Source: Planctomicrobium piriforme (GTDB lineage Bacteria > Planctomycetota > Planctomycetia > Pirellulales > UBA1268). Taken from it: a stretch of 35,339 nt of DNA. The notes under the pieces were generated by a model. That model was not told where the DNA came from, ran no database searches, and was given only the letters and a program-made list of their open reading frames with translations. The stretch covers positions 1 through 35,339 of the forward strand of contig CAMAVC010000031.1 in NCBI GenBank assembly GCA_945861585.1, in the 5' to 3' direction. Shown here piece by piece: positions 9,064 to 17,338 of this stretch (the stretch's first letter is position 1; each line of letters starts with the position of its first letter). Position numbers and translations under genes: made by a program.

Positions 9064-9853
9064 GAACATGGCTGCATCCACCGCCACCGCCGCACGCCGA
9101 GCCGACAAGGCAGGCCGCAAGAGTCTCCTGGGCCGCAAGGTCGGGATGACCCAGGTGTTCGACGCCGACGGCACTGCAGTGCCCGTGACCGTGATCGAGG
9201 CCGGCCCCTGCCCGGTGCTCACGGTGCGCACGCCCGATCGCGACGGCTACGCTGCGGTGCAGGTCGGCTTTCTCGACAAGCCGCGGCGGCTCGCCAGCCG
9301 GGCGATCCGTGGGCAGGTCGCAAAGCTCGACAGCAAGCGCGGCAAGCGGCTCGCCGAGGGCGGCGTGGTGCCTGCTTCCAAGGCGGATTGCGAGCCCAAG
9401 CGGTTTGTGCGCGAGTTTCGTGGCGCCTACGAGGGTGCCGAGGTGGGCCAGGTGCTCACCGTCGAGCTCTTCGAAGGCGTTGTCTCCGTCGACGTGGTCG
9501 GCACCACGAAAGGGCGGGGCACGGCCGGCGTCATGAAGCGGCACGGATTCAAGGGCCAGCGTGCCAGCCACGGCGTGAAGAAGGTGCATCGCCATCAGGG
9601 CGGCACGAGCATGAACACGTCGCCCGCTCGTGTCTTCAAGGGCAAGCGAATGGCCGGCCGCTTCGGCAACGAGCGGTCGACGATGCGGAATCTGAAGCTC
9701 GTGCGGATCGACAAGGACCACAATCTGCTGCTCGTGCGGGGCGCGATCCCGGGGCCGAACGGCTCGTATGTGGTGGTGAAGCAGACCAACAAGATCAAGA
9801 GGGTCGGGGGTCCCGCGACGCCGGCCGGTAAGAAGAAGGCAGGTGCGAAGTGA
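9062..9853 (+). CDS. rplC: 50S ribosomal protein L3
   Basis: The 263-residue protein is L3, which binds 23S rRNA early in assembly and sends a loop to the peptidyl-transferase centre. The hallmark [12 protein letters not shown] is near residue 21, and the central loop reads [20 protein letters not shown]. An N-terminal extension of about 20 mostly Ala/Arg/Lys residues precedes the core, and a basic tail [18 protein letters not shown] ends it. The length is above the usual 205-220. ATG 9062 and ATG 9068 are both possible starts. The stop overlaps the rplD GTG by four bases. Confidence 0.96.
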   Translation: MNMAASTATAARRADKAGRKSLLGRKVGMTQVFDADGTAVPVTVIEAGPCPVLTVRTPDRDGYAAVQVGFLDKPRRLASRAIRGQVAKLDSKRGKRLAEGGVVPASKADCEPKRFVREFRGAYEGAEVGQVLTVELFEGVVSVDVVGTTKGRGTAGVMKRHGFKGQRASHGVKKVHRHQGGTSMNTSPARVFKGKRMAGRFGNERSTMRNLKLVRIDKDHNLLLVRGAIPGPNGSYVVVKQTNKIKRVGGPATPAGKKKAGAK

Positions 9854-10626
9854 ATCTTGCCGTCTACGACATCTCGGGCAAGAAGGTCGGGTCGTACGAC
9901 ATCGATCCTGCCGAGCTCGCTCCGTCGGTCAACAAGCAGTTGCTGCACGATGCCGTGATCATGTATCAGGCCAATCAGCGGCAGGGCACGCAGCGGACAA
10001 AGACCCGCGGCGAAGTGGCCGGGTCGACCAAGAAGCTCTATCGCCAGAAGGGCACGGGCAACGCCCGTGCCGGCGGTCGGCGCAGCGGCACGCGGCGTGG
10101 CGGTGGCCACATCTTCGCGAAGCGGCCCCGTGATTTCGGGTGGCGGATGCCACGCAAGGCCCTTCAGGTGGCCACGAGGATGGCGCTGGCCGCCCGGCTC
10201 GCCGACGACGAAGTGAAGCTCGTCGACAAGTTGCCGCTCACGGCGCCCAAGACGGCGGCGGCGGCGAAACTGCTCGGCGCGCTTGGGCTGAGTGAGCACA
10301 CGGTGCTTTTTGCCCCGGAAAAGCACGACGACAACGTGTGGAAGAGTTTTCGCAACATCGAAGGTGTGTCGGTGGCGCCTGTCGCCGATCTCAATGCCTG
10401 GTCGATTCTGCGGCCGCGGGCGATCGTGATGACGACGGCTGCGATCGACGCCTTTCGGGCCACGGTGAAGTCGCGGGAGAAGCCTGCAGCCGCGGGGCAA
10501 AAGGGTGTGAAGCGTTCCGCCGCTCGCCGCACGGCAGAGCCTGCCGCCGCCGAGGTGAAGTCCAAGGCAAAGTCCACGGCCAAGTCCGGCCGGCGGAAGA
10601 CCTCGACCACGAAGAAGGGGGAGTAA
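9850..10626 (+). CDS. rplD: 50S ribosomal protein L4 with lysine-rich tail
   Basis: The 258-residue L4 lines the exit tunnel and, in Escherichia coli, represses its own S10 operon. The core is clear: the TRGEVAGSTKKLYRQKGTGN loop near residues 52-71, GGHIFAKRPRDFGWRMPRKA, and IVMTTAAIDAFR near 200. After the core comes an extra tail of about 50 residues rich in Lys, Ala, Arg and Ser, not part of the usual 200-210-residue protein. The GTG start overlaps the rplC stop as GTGA. Whether autoregulation exists here is not shown; the structured rpsJ-rplC spacer is a candidate site. Confidence 0.96.
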   Translation: MNLAVYDISGKKVGSYDIDPAELAPSVNKQLLHDAVIMYQANQRQGTQRTKTRGEVAGSTKKLYRQKGTGNARAGGRRSGTRRGGGHIFAKRPRDFGWRMPRKALQVATRMALAARLADDEVKLVDKLPLTAPKTAAAAKLLGALGLSEHTVLFAPEKHDDNVWKSFRNIEGVSVAPVADLNAWSILRPRAIVMTTAAIDAFRATVKSREKPAAAGQKGVKRSAARRTAEPAAAEVKSKAKSTAKSGRRKTSTTKKGE

Positions 10627-10629
10627 GCG

Positions 10630-10950
10630 ATGTCCGTTCCTGTTCCTCCGGCCCCGAGCCTGAATCCGCGTCTGGCTCCGCATCAGGTGATCGTGCGGCC
10701 GTTGCTCACTGAAAAGGGCATGCACCGCGCCACGCGGCACAACGCCTATTCCTTCGAGGTGGTCACTGCCGCCACGAAGGCCGACGTGCGCCGTGCGGTC
10801 GAAGAGCTCTTCAACGTCAAGGTCGAGAAGATCGCCGTGCAGAATCGGCTGGGCAAGGCCCGGCGGAGTCGCATGCGGCGCACGACGGCCAAGGCGTGGA
10901 AGAAGGCGATCGTGACGCTCAAGCCCGACAACAAGATCAATCTGTTCTAG
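10630..10950 (+). CDS. rplW: 50S ribosomal protein L23
   Basis: The 106-residue L23 sits at the tunnel exit and docks trigger factor and SRP. The pattern is normal: VIVRPLLTEKG near residue 21, YSFEVVTAATKADVRRAVEELFNVKVEKI, the basic extended loop GKARRSRMRRTTAKAW, and a terminal AIVTLKPDNKI. A Pro-rich extension of about 18 residues precedes the core. The ATG lies three bases after the rplD stop, with GGGGG in the rplD end as a plausible ribosome-binding site. Confidence 0.96.
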   Translation: MSVPVPPAPSLNPRLAPHQVIVRPLLTEKGMHRATRHNAYSFEVVTAATKADVRRAVEELFNVKVEKIAVQNRLGKARRSRMRRTTAKAWKKAIVTLKPDNKINLF

Positions 10951-10989
10951 TTCGCAGCACGCCGAAATCACACGCACTGGATGACTCTG

Positions 10990-11847
10990 ATGGGAATTCG
11001 CACCTACAACCCGACCAGCCCTGGCCGCCGCGGCGCGAGCGTCTCCGACTTCGCGGAACTGACGCCGGGCGCCGAGGTGCCCAAGCAGCTGCGGTTTCGC
11101 AAGCGCAAGACTGGTGGCCGAAACAACCAGGGCAAGATCACGTCGCGGCATCGTGGCGGCGGCCACATGCAGCACTACCGCCTCATCGACTTCCGGCGGA
11201 ACAAAGACGGTGTGCCCGGCAAGGTCGATTCGATCCAGTACGACCCCAATCGCACCTGTCGCGTGGCGCTCGTGCATTATGCCGACGGTGAGAAGCGGTT
11301 CATTCTCGCGCCCGAGGGGCTGAAGGTCGGCGCGAAGGTCGTGAGTGGTGCCGATGCGGCCCCCGAGGTGGGCAACTGCCTGCCGATGTCGGCGATTCCG
11401 CTCGGCATGCAGATTCACAACATCGAACTCCAAGAAGGGCGGGGCGGGCGGCTCTGCCGGTCGGCCGGCTCGTCGGCCGTGCTCGTGGCCCGCGAGTCGC
11501 AGTGGGCCCAGCTCACGCTGCCGAGCGGTGAAATTCGCCGAGTGCCGGCTGCCTGCCGGGCCACGATCGGCGCCATCGGCAACTCGGAGCACATGAACGT
11601 GGTGCTCGGCAAGGCAGGGCGGAAGCGGTGGATGGGCATCCGTCCGCACGTGCGTGGCACGGCCATGAATCCGATCGACCATCCGCACGGCGGTGGTGAA
11701 GGTCGTACGAAGGGTGGCCGGCATCCCGTCAGCCCCACGGGCAAGAGCGCCAAGGGTGGAGGCACCCGCAAGCCTCGCAAGCCGTCGAGCACCGCAATTC
11801 TGCGGCGCCGCAAGAGCCGTCGCTACGGACAACTCAAACTCCGCTAA
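10990..11847 (+). CDS. rplB: 50S ribosomal protein L2
   Basis: The 285-residue L2 is a core 23S-binding protein needed for subunit association and peptidyl-transferase assembly. Segments include [20 protein letters not shown] at the N-terminus, [20 protein letters not shown] and the highly conserved [19 protein letters not shown] with the functional His near residue 229 of the family. The ATG at 10990 gives the family's usual MGIR start; an ATG at 10981 would add three residues. The stop region is tandemly duplicated, giving a second in-frame stop 15 bases later. Confidence 0.97.
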   Translation: MGIRTYNPTSPGRRGASVSDFAELTPGAEVPKQLRFRKRKTGGRNNQGKITSRHRGGGHMQHYRLIDFRRNKDGVPGKVDSIQYDPNRTCRVALVHYADGEKRFILAPEGLKVGAKVVSGADAAPEVGNCLPMSAIPLGMQIHNIELQEGRGGRLCRSAGSSAVLVARESQWAQLTLPSGEIRRVPAACRATIGAIGNSEHMNVVLGKAGRKRWMGIRPHVRGTAMNPIDHPHGGGEGRTKGGRHPVSPTGKSAKGGGTRKPRKPSSTAILRRRKSRRYGQLKLR

Positions 11848-11875
11848 TTCAAGCTCCGCTAGGTAGGAATGAACC

Positions 11876-12172
11876 ATGGGACGCAGCGCAAAAAAAGGTC
11901 CGTTCGTCGACCCCCGCCTGTTCGGCAAGGTGGAGGCCCAGCTTTCGAGTGGCAAGCGGGATCCGATCAAGACATGGGCGAGGTCGTGCACGGTGGTGCC
12001 GGAGTTCATCGGCCTCACGTTCATGGTGCACAACGGCAAGCAGCACATGAAGGTGTTCGTCACCGAAGACATGGTCGGGCACAAACTCGGCGAGTTCGCC
12101 CCCACGCGTACGTTCCGCGGCCATGGCGGCAAGGTGAAGGAAGCAGCCACGCCAGCCCCGGCCGGCAAGTAG
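11876..12172 (+). CDS. rpsS: 30S ribosomal protein S19
   Basis: The 98-residue S19 forms a complex with S13 in the 30S head and contacts tRNA and the inter-subunit bridge. The sequence is typical: [18 protein letters not shown], the [20 protein letters not shown] strand, [23 protein letters not shown] and [11 protein letters not shown] short Ala/Pro tail follows. The ATG follows AGGTAGG at 11860-11866 with spacing of about nine bases. It sits between L2 and L22 as in other bacteria. Confidence 0.97.
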   Translation: MGRSAKKGPFVDPRLFGKVEAQLSSGKRDPIKTWARSCTVVPEFIGLTFMVHNGKQHMKVFVTEDMVGHKLGEFAPTRTFRGHGGKVKEAATPAPAGK

Positions 12173-12198
12173 GCTCGACGTCAGAAACCAGGTGATCC

Positions 12199-12534
12199 AT
12201 GCCCTACACAGCCACTCATAAATACGCCCGGATCAGTGCCCGCAAGGTGCGGGCCTTGGCCGACCTCGTGCGCGGCAAGTTTGCCGACGAGGCGCTCGAT
12301 ATCCTGCGGTTTCAGCCGCACCGCGGCGCCCGCATGCTCGAGAAGGTGATCAAGAGTGCCCTGGGCAATGCAGAGCATGCCCAGGCCACCGGCGTCGACG
12401 ACCTCGTGGTGGTCGACGCCCGGATCGACGAGGGGCCGATGTTCAAGCGGATTCGTCCCCGGGCCCGAGGAATGGCGTTCGGGATCAAGCGGCGGATGTC
12501 GCATATCAAGGTGGCGCTCGACAGCGCCGAATAG
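12199..12534 (+). CDS. rplV: 50S ribosomal protein L22
   Basis: The 111-residue L22 binds several 23S domains and lines the exit tunnel through its beta-hairpin, a common site of macrolide-resistance changes. Visible features are KYARISARKVRALADLVRG, the KVIKSALGNAEHA helix, VVDARIDEGPMFKRIRPRAR at the hairpin and the closing SHIKVAL strand. The hairpin appears complete. The start ATG is preceded by AGGTGA at 12191-12196. Length and order are standard. Confidence 0.97.
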   Translation: MPYTATHKYARISARKVRALADLVRGKFADEALDILRFQPHRGARMLEKVIKSALGNAEHAQATGVDDLVVVDARIDEGPMFKRIRPRARGMAFGIKRRMSHIKVALDSAE

Positions 12535-12572
12535 TCGAAGCAAGACACCGAGGAAGCAAAAGGCACTTCATC

Positions 12573-13268
12573 ATGGGTCAGAAAGTACATCCCACCGGCT
12601 TCCGCACCGGCATCACCGAGCCGTGGAAGAGCCGTTGGTATGCCGCGAAGAAGGATTTCCGCGACCTCCTCATGGAGGACTTCAAGGTTCGCAAGTTCCT
12701 CAAGACGAAGTACCGCGCCGCGGCCATTCCGAAGGTGGAGATCGAGCGCACCCGCGACGAAGTGAAGGTGATCCTGCACTCGGCCCGGCCGGGCGTGATC
12801 ATCGGCCGCAAGGGGCAGGAGGTCGACCGCCTGCAGGATGAATTGCAGCAGTTGCTCGGCCGCCGGGTGAATCTCAAGGTGGAGGAAGTCTCGCGGCCCG
12901 AGATCCAGGCCCAGCTGATCGCCGAGGACATCGCCGACCAGCTCACGAAGCGGGCGGCCTTTCGGCGCACGCTCAAGCGGGCCATCGACACCACCATGGA
13001 CGCGGGTGCGAAGGGCGTGAAGATCCAGCTCGCCGGACGGCTCGGCGGAGCGGAGATGTCACGCTGCGAGAAGTCGATCGCCGGCGCCATGCCGCTGTCG
13101 ACGCTGCGAGCCAAGATCGACTACGGGTTCTGCGAGGCTCCCACCGCGCAGGGCAACATCGGAATTCAAGTGTGGGTCAACCAAGGCATGTACGAGGAGA
13201 ATGGCGATGGCGCTGATGCCCAAGAGGGTCAAGCACCGAAAAAGCCAAAGAGGTCGTATAAGAGGTGA
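12573..13268 (+). CDS. rpsC: 30S ribosomal protein S3 with tail overlapping rplP
   Basis: The 231-residue S3 is a 30S head protein at the mRNA entry, where it contributes to mRNA unwinding. It has GQKVHPTGFRTGI at the N-terminus, a KH domain with GVIIGRKGQEV near residues 74-84 and the C-terminal S3 domain ending at GNIGIQVWVNQG. A charged tail of about 26 residues follows (acidic, then PKKPKRSYKR). This tail is encoded over the start of rplP: the two genes share 13207-13268 in different frames. Confidence 0.96.
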   Translation: MGQKVHPTGFRTGITEPWKSRWYAAKKDFRDLLMEDFKVRKFLKTKYRAAAIPKVEIERTRDEVKVILHSARPGVIIGRKGQEVDRLQDELQQLLGRRVNLKVEEVSRPEIQAQLIAEDIADQLTKRAAFRRTLKRAIDTTMDAGAKGVKIQLAGRLGGAEMSRCEKSIAGAMPLSTLRAKIDYGFCEAPTAQGNIGIQVWVNQGMYEENGDGADAQEGQAPKKPKRSYKR

Positions 13269-13623
13269 TGCCTCGCGCGGCAACCGCGTCGTCTTCGGCG
13301 ACTTCGGCCTTCAGGCCGAACAGCCGGGGTGGCTGCCTGCCGCGACGATCGAAGCTGGCCGAATTGCAGCCCAGCAATACCTCCGGACGGAGGGCAGGCT
13401 CTACGTGCGCGTGTTTCCCCACAAGTCGATCACGTCGATCCCGCTCGAAACCCGCATGGGAAAGGGCAAGGGCGAACCGGAGTTTTGGGCCGCGGTCATC
13501 AAGCCGGGGACCATCCTCTACGAGATCGGTGGCGTGTCGGAAGAAGCGGCGCGGGTCTGCATGGCCCGTCTCGCGCACAAGATGCCGATTCGGGTGCGGT
13601 TCGTGAAACGGCGGGCAATGTAA
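13207..13623 (+). CDS. rplP: 50S ribosomal protein L16
   Basis: The 138-residue L16 is placed near the A site and organises the 23S rRNA and tRNA elbow contacts. The sequence is standard: MALMPKRVKHRKSQRGR, GRIAAQQYLRTEGRLYVRVF, PLETRMGKGKGEPEFWAAVI and FVKRRAM at the end. The start at ATG 13207 is chosen because GAGGAG (13194-13199) is seven bases upstream and the length fits the family; ATG 13201 would be only one base away. The ribosome-binding site and first 62 bases lie inside rpsC, so translational coupling is likely. Confidence 0.96.
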   Translation: MALMPKRVKHRKSQRGRIRGDASRGNRVVFGDFGLQAEQPGWLPAATIEAGRIAAQQYLRTEGRLYVRVFPHKSITSIPLETRMGKGKGEPEFWAAVIKPGTILYEIGGVSEEAARVCMARLAHKMPIRVRFVKRRAM

Positions 13624-13634
13624 GGAGTGATCTG

Positions 13635-13865
13635 ATGAGCACCACCAAGGCACGAGACATCCGCGACATGAGCGACGAGCAGATCAAGCTGGTCTGGAAA
13701 GACTCAGCCGAAGCCCTGTTTCGGCTCAAGTTGCAGGCCCAGACCGAGAAGCTTGCTGCCCCGTCCGAGCTGACGAAATATCGCCGCACGATCGCCCGGT
13801 GCCAGACCATCCTCGCCGAGCGGCAGAAAAAGGCCGCCGGTGAGGCCGCCGCGAGCGCCACCTAA
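13635..13865 (+). CDS. rpmC: 50S ribosomal protein L29
   Basis: The 76-residue L29 is a small two-helix protein near the tunnel exit next to L23. The usual elements are present: ARDIRDMSDEQIKLVWKDSAEALFRLKLQAQTEKL covering the first helix, then KYRRTIARCQTILAERQKK in the second. A short Ala-rich tail follows. The ATG has a strong AAGGAG at 13622-13627, seven bases upstream. It lies between L16 and S17 as expected. Confidence 0.94.
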   Translation: MSTTKARDIRDMSDEQIKLVWKDSAEALFRLKLQAQTEKLAAPSELTKYRRTIARCQTILAERQKKAAGEAAASAT

Positions 13866-13881
13866 CCAGGAAGTTGCCCCA

Positions 13882-14247
13882 ATGCCCAAGCGAATCGAAA
13901 CAGGAACCGTGACGAGCGCCGCCTCGGCCAAGACCCGCCGAGTGGAGATTCCGCGCGTCATTCGGCATGCGAAGTATGGCCGCATTCAGCACCGCCGCAC
14001 GGTGTGCCACGTGCACGACGAGGGTGAGGAATCGCAGCTCGGCGACACGGTGGAGATCATCGAATGCCGTCCGCGCAGCCGGCTGAAGCGGTGGGAGCTC
14101 GTGCGGGTCGTCGCCAAGAGCACCGCCGTCGACGTGGCCTCGCTCCGCAGCGGTGCTCGGGCCACGGAACTGCGTGAGACGGCCGCCCGCGCCGAAGAGG
14201 CCGCGGCATCCGGCAGGCCCATCGCCCAAGAAGGGACCGCGACATGA
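13882..14247 (+). CDS. rpsQ: 30S ribosomal protein S17 with C-terminal extension
   Basis: The S17 core, an OB-fold protein of the 30S body, covers about residues 1-85: [63 protein letters not shown]. The product is 121 residues, so roughly 35 extra residues follow, Ala/Glu/Arg-rich and probably helical or disordered. The ATG at 13882 follows AGGAAG and matches the family start; an upstream ATG at 13840 lies inside rpmC. The stop overlaps the rplN start as ATGA. Confidence 0.95.
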   Translation: MPKRIETGTVTSAASAKTRRVEIPRVIRHAKYGRIQHRRTVCHVHDEGEESQLGDTVEIIECRPRSRLKRWELVRVVAKSTAVDVASLRSGARATELRETAARAEEAAASGRPIAQEGTAT

Positions 14248-14612
14248 TCCAGATGCAGACCCGGCTCGTCGTGGCCGACAACACCGGCGCGAAAGAAGTG
14301 ATGTGCTTCAAGGTGCTCGGCGGGAGCCGCAAGCGGACCGCCGGCCTCGGCGACATCATCGTGTGCAGCGTGAAGAGCGTGATCGCCGGCAGCGAGGTCA
14401 AGAAGAAGGCCGTCGTGAAGGCCGTGATCGTCCGTTGCAAGCGGCCCACGCGGCGCGACGACGGCAGCTACGTGCAGTTCGACACGAACGCCTGCGTGAT
14501 CATCGACAACGACAAGAATCCCAAGGGCACCCGCATCTTCGGTGCGGTCGCCCGTGAACTGCGCGACCGCAACTTCATGAAGATCGTCAGCCTGGCGAGC
14601 GAGGTGGTGTGA
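14244..14612 (+). CDS. rplN: 50S ribosomal protein L14
   Basis: The 122-residue L14 forms inter-subunit bridges with 16S rRNA and is the docking site of silencing factor RsfS in known bacteria. It begins [19 protein letters not shown] and contains [19 protein letters not shown], then the [20 protein letters not shown] segment and SLASEVV at the end. Its start overlaps the rpsQ stop by four bases and its TGA shares one base with the rplX ATG. Length and motifs are fully standard. Confidence 0.97.
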   Translation: MIQMQTRLVVADNTGAKEVMCFKVLGGSRKRTAGLGDIIVCSVKSVIAGSEVKKKAVVKAVIVRCKRPTRRDDGSYVQFDTNACVIIDNDKNPKGTRIFGAVARELRDRNFMKIVSLASEVV

Positions 14613-14965
14613 TGCTGATCCGATCGGGTGATCTCGTCGAAGTGAAATCCGGCAATGCCAAGGGCACCCGGGCGAAGGTGCTGTCCGTCCAGCCCGAGAA
14701 GAGCAAACTCGTGGTCGAGGGCGTCAATCGCGTCTATCGCCACGTGAAGCGGAGTCAGAAAAACCAACAGGGCGGCCGGCTCAGCAAGGAGATGCCGATC
14801 AACGCATCGAACGTGCTGGTGGTGTGCGGCTCGTGCGGCAAGGCGACACGGCTCGGCGTGAAGGTGGCTGCCGACGGCGGTCGCTTCCGGGCCTGCCGGA
14901 AATGTGGCGCCGACCTGGGCGCGCTCAAGCGGCCGAAGGCGGCCAGGGCAACGGCGAAGAAGTAA
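14612..14965 (+). CDS. rplX: 50S ribosomal protein L24 with zinc-ribbon cysteines
   Basis: The 117-residue L24 is an early assembly protein. The KOW motif occupies the start (IRSGDLVEVKSGNAKGTRAK), followed by KLVVEGVNRVYRHVK. The C-terminal half keeps four cysteines, C72-x2-C75 and C95-x2-C98, which probably bind zinc; many other L24 proteins have lost these. A basic Lys/Ala tail ends it. The ATG at 14612 shares one base with the rplN stop (TGATG) and follows GAGGTGG at 14601-14607. Confidence 0.95.
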   Translation: MLIRSGDLVEVKSGNAKGTRAKVLSVQPEKSKLVVEGVNRVYRHVKRSQKNQQGGRLSKEMPINASNVLVVCGSCGKATRLGVKVAADGGRFRACRKCGADLGALKRPKAARATAKK

Positions 14966-15010
14966 TCACCAGACACGGCACAACGGATCAGTGACCTGAG
15001 GAACGTTTCG

Positions 15011-15625
15011 ATGGCGAAGAAAACCAAGGCGGCGCAGCCTGCTCCCGGACCGGCCGGCACGCCGCGGATGCTTGAGCACTACGTGAACACCGTGCGCCCG
15101 GCGCTCGGTCAGATGCTCGCCCGTACCAACCCCCACGCGATTCCGAAGCTCGAGAAGATCGTGGTGAACATGGGCGTGGGCGTGGCCGTCACCGAAAAGA
15201 AGTATCTCGAGGAGGCGCTCGGCGCGCTCGCTCAGGTGACGGGGCAGAAGCCGATCGCGACCCTCTCGAAGGCGGCCGTCGCGGGCTTCAAGCTGCGGGA
15301 GAATCTCCCGATCGGCTGCAAGGTCACGCTCCGTGGCCGGCGGATGTACGAGTTTCTCGATCGGCTCGTGTCGCTCGCGCTCCCCCGCGTGCGCGACTTC
15401 CGCGGGCTGTCGAGCACCGCCTTCGACGGGCACGGCAACTACAGCCTTGGGCTTTCCGAACAGATGGTGTTTCCGGAGATCAACCCCGACAAGTTCACGC
15501 GGCCGCAGGGCATGAACATCACGCTCGTGACCACGGCCCGCACCGACGACGAAGCGCGGGAGTTTCTCCGGGCGATGGGCGTTCCACTCAAGAAGGATGG
15601 CGAAGATGGCGGTGCCGCGGCGTAG
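15011..15625 (+). CDS. rplE: 50S ribosomal protein L5
   Basis: The 204-residue L5 binds 5S rRNA and the P-site tRNA in the central protuberance. The core is typical: [73 protein letters not shown] and the terminal [11 protein letters not shown]. About 18 basic/Ala/Pro residues precede the core and a short Gly/Asp-rich tail follows, so it is longer than the usual 180. The ATG at 15011 lies 45 bases after rplX. Confidence 0.96.
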   Translation: MAKKTKAAQPAPGPAGTPRMLEHYVNTVRPALGQMLARTNPHAIPKLEKIVVNMGVGVAVTEKKYLEEALGALAQVTGQKPIATLSKAAVAGFKLRENLPIGCKVTLRGRRMYEFLDRLVSLALPRVRDFRGLSSTAFDGHGNYSLGLSEQMVFPEINPDKFTRPQGMNITLVTTARTDDEAREFLRAMGVPLKKDGEDGGAAA

Positions 15626-15684
15626 CGGCACCGGTTCGATCGGACGAGCACGGCCCTTTCCGGCCGACGGCACTGGAATCGAGT

Positions 15685-15870
15685 ATGGCGAGCAAGTCGA
15701 AAATCGCGGCCGCGAAGCGTCCGCCGAAGTTCTCCACGCGGCAGGTGCATCGCTGCATGCTCTGCGGACGGCCCCGCGCCGTCTACCGCAAGTTCGGCAC
15801 GTGCCGGATCTGCTTCCGGAAGCTGGCCGACCAGGGCCTCATTCCGGGCGTCCGAAAGGCCAGTTGGTAA
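15685..15870 (+). CDS. rpsN: 30S ribosomal protein S14, zinc type
   Basis: The 61-residue S14 is the short zinc-binding (C+) form located in the 30S head near S3 and S10. Ligands are C24, C27, C40 and C43 in CMLCGRPR and [12 protein letters not shown]. The terminal [11 protein letters not shown] is typical. The longer zinc-free paralogue is not seen in the window. The start is the ATG at 15685; the 59-base gap to rplE has no clear ribosome-binding site. After its stop comes the T-rich spacer before rpsH. Confidence 0.96.
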   Translation: MASKSKIAAAKRPPKFSTRQVHRCMLCGRPRAVYRKFGTCRICFRKLADQGLIPGVRKASW

Positions 15871-15877
15871 ATGGGCA

Positions 15878-15936
15878 ACGAAGGTAGTTCGTCGTTTTTT
15901 TCCGCTGACGGGTTGTCAAGCATCCGTTTTTTCAAG
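15878..15936 (+). terminator. Two T-tracts with weak hairpins between rpsN and rpsH
   Basis: ACGAA (15878-15882) pairs with TTCGT (15888-15892) and is followed two bases later by seven T (15895-15901). Next, ACGG at about 15908-15911 can pair with CCGT near 15924-15927, followed by a six-T tract. Both resemble weak intrinsic terminators and lie inside the cluster, so partial attenuation is possible. Stems are short; this is a candidate only. Confidence 0.35.
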
Positions 15937-15956
15937 TTTCAAGGGGCTCCTGCGAC

Positions 15957-16352
15957 ATGATGACCGACCCCATCGCCGACATGCTCACCCGCATCCGTAA
16001 CGCGGTGCGCGTCGAACGCGCCACCGTGGAGCTGCCGAGTTCGAAGGTGAAGCGCGGCGTCGCCGACGTGCTCAAGCGCGAAGGATTCATTTGGGACTGG
16101 CGCGAGGTGGAGTCGGAGCCGGTGGCGAAGCTCCAGTTGGAGCTCAAGTATGGGCCCAACGGCGAACGGCTGATTCGGCACATCAAGCGGGTCAGCTCCC
16201 CGGGCAGGCGGGTCTTCAGCCGGTCGGCCCTGTTGAAGCCGATCCTGGGAGGGCTGGGCATCTCGATCCTCTCCACGTCGAGCGGCGTGGTGAGCGACCG
16301 CGAGGCCCGGCAGCGGAAGCTCGGCGGCGAAGTGCTCTGCGAGTTGTGGTAG
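15957..16352 (+). CDS. rpsH: 30S ribosomal protein S8
   Basis: The 131-residue S8 binds 16S helix 21 and in Escherichia coli represses the spc operon. Key stretches are TDPIADMLTRIRNAVR at the N-terminus, ADVLKREGFIWDW in the first domain, RHIKRVSSPGRRVF and the C-terminal ISILSTSSGVVSDREARQRKLGGEV with the STSSG rRNA-binding loop. ATG 15957 is used; ATG 15960 would lose one Met. It follows an 86-base spacer with two T-tracts. Confidence 0.97.
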   Translation: MMTDPIADMLTRIRNAVRVERATVELPSSKVKRGVADVLKREGFIWDWREVESEPVAKLQLELKYGPNGERLIRHIKRVSSPGRRVFSRSALLKPILGGLGISILSTSSGVVSDREARQRKLGGEVLCELW

Positions 16353-16371
16353 TCAGAAAGGCAAGTCAGCA

Positions 16372-16917
16372 ATGTCTCGTATCGGCAAGGCTCCCATTCA
16401 GATTCCGAAGGGCGTGAAGGCGGCTCTCGAGGCCGGCGCGCTCAAGGTGGAAGGGCCGCTCGGCAAGCTCGAGCAGCGGCTGCATCCGGCCGTCGGCATC
16501 GAGATCGACCAGGCGGGCGGGCTGCTCACCGTGAAGCGGGCCGACGACACCCGCGTCTCTCGGTCGGTGCACGGGCTCACCCGGGCCCTCGCGGCCAACA
16601 TGGTCGAGGGTGTCACCAAGGGCTACGAAAAGAAGCTCGAGATCGTGGGCGTGGGCTACATCGCCGCGATCCAAAAAAACGTGCTCCAGTTGCGCGTGGG
16701 CTTCGCCAATGAACTGCAGGTGCCGATTCCGGCCGGCCTCAACGTCACGTGCCCCGACCAGACGCACGTCGTCGTCAAGGGAATCGACAAGCAACTCGTC
16801 GGCCAGTTCGCGGCCGAAGTGCGTGCGTTGCGGAAGCCGGAGCCTTACAAGGGGAAGGGCATCCGCTACGAGAACGAACAGGTTCGCCGGAAGGCCGGCA
16901 AGGCCGTCACCAAATAG
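16372..16917 (+). CDS. rplF: 50S ribosomal protein L6
   Basis: The 181-residue L6 lies near the sarcin-ricin loop and the factor-binding site. It has the family's two similar domains: SRIGKAPIQIPKGVK with VEGPLGKLEQRLHP in the first, then VGYIAAIQKNVLQLRVGFAN and the conserved closing RKPEPYKGKGIRYENEQVRRKAGK. The ATG follows AAAGG at about 16358-16362. Length and order are standard. Confidence 0.97.
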   Translation: MSRIGKAPIQIPKGVKAALEAGALKVEGPLGKLEQRLHPAVGIEIDQAGGLLTVKRADDTRVSRSVHGLTRALAANMVEGVTKGYEKKLEIVGVGYIAAIQKNVLQLRVGFANELQVPIPAGLNVTCPDQTHVVVKGIDKQLVGQFAAEVRALRKPEPYKGKGIRYENEQVRRKAGKAVTK

Positions 16918-16947
16918 CATCCACGTCAGCAGCAGCAAGAGGATTTC

Positions 16948-17316
16948 ATGGACCACGCCCGCACCATTCTTCGCCAGCGTCTGCGGCGTCGCCATCGCGT
17001 GCGCCGGCATATGCACGGCACCGCGGAGCGGCCCCGTTTGGCGGTATTTCGGACGCACAAGCACATCTACGCCCAGGTGATCGACGATTCGACCGGCCGC
17101 ACGCTTGCGTCGGCCAGCACGATGGACAAGCAGATCCGCGGGTCGGTCGGGTTTGGCGGCAACAAGCAGGCTGCTGAGGCGATCGGCCGGGCCGTGGCCG
17201 AACGGGCCGTGGCCGCCGGTGTGAAGCACGTCTGCTTCGATCGCGGTGAATTCCGTTACCACGGCCGAGTCGCCGCTCTGGCCGATGCGGCCCGCGCTGC
17301 GGGCCTCGAATTCTGA
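16948..17316 (+). CDS. rplR: 50S ribosomal protein L18
   Basis: The 122-residue L18 binds 5S rRNA together with L5. The basic N-terminus ([20 protein letters not shown]) is followed by [72 protein letters not shown] and a hydrophobic end LEF. Both RNA-contact and helical segments are present. The ATG has AGAGGA at 16938-16943. L18 is followed by S5 as usual. Confidence 0.97.
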   Translation: MDHARTILRQRLRRRHRVRRHMHGTAERPRLAVFRTHKHIYAQVIDDSTGRTLASASTMDKQIRGSVGFGGNKQAAEAIGRAVAERAVAAGVKHVCFDRGEFRYHGRVAALADAARAAGLEF

Positions 17317-17338
17317 GCCACCTCAATTCCTCGGGAGT

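Noticed and set aside
9595..12168. 857-codon minus-strand ORF over rplC to rpsS
   Set aside because: It crosses several conserved r-protein genes and reads as low-complexity antisense translation.
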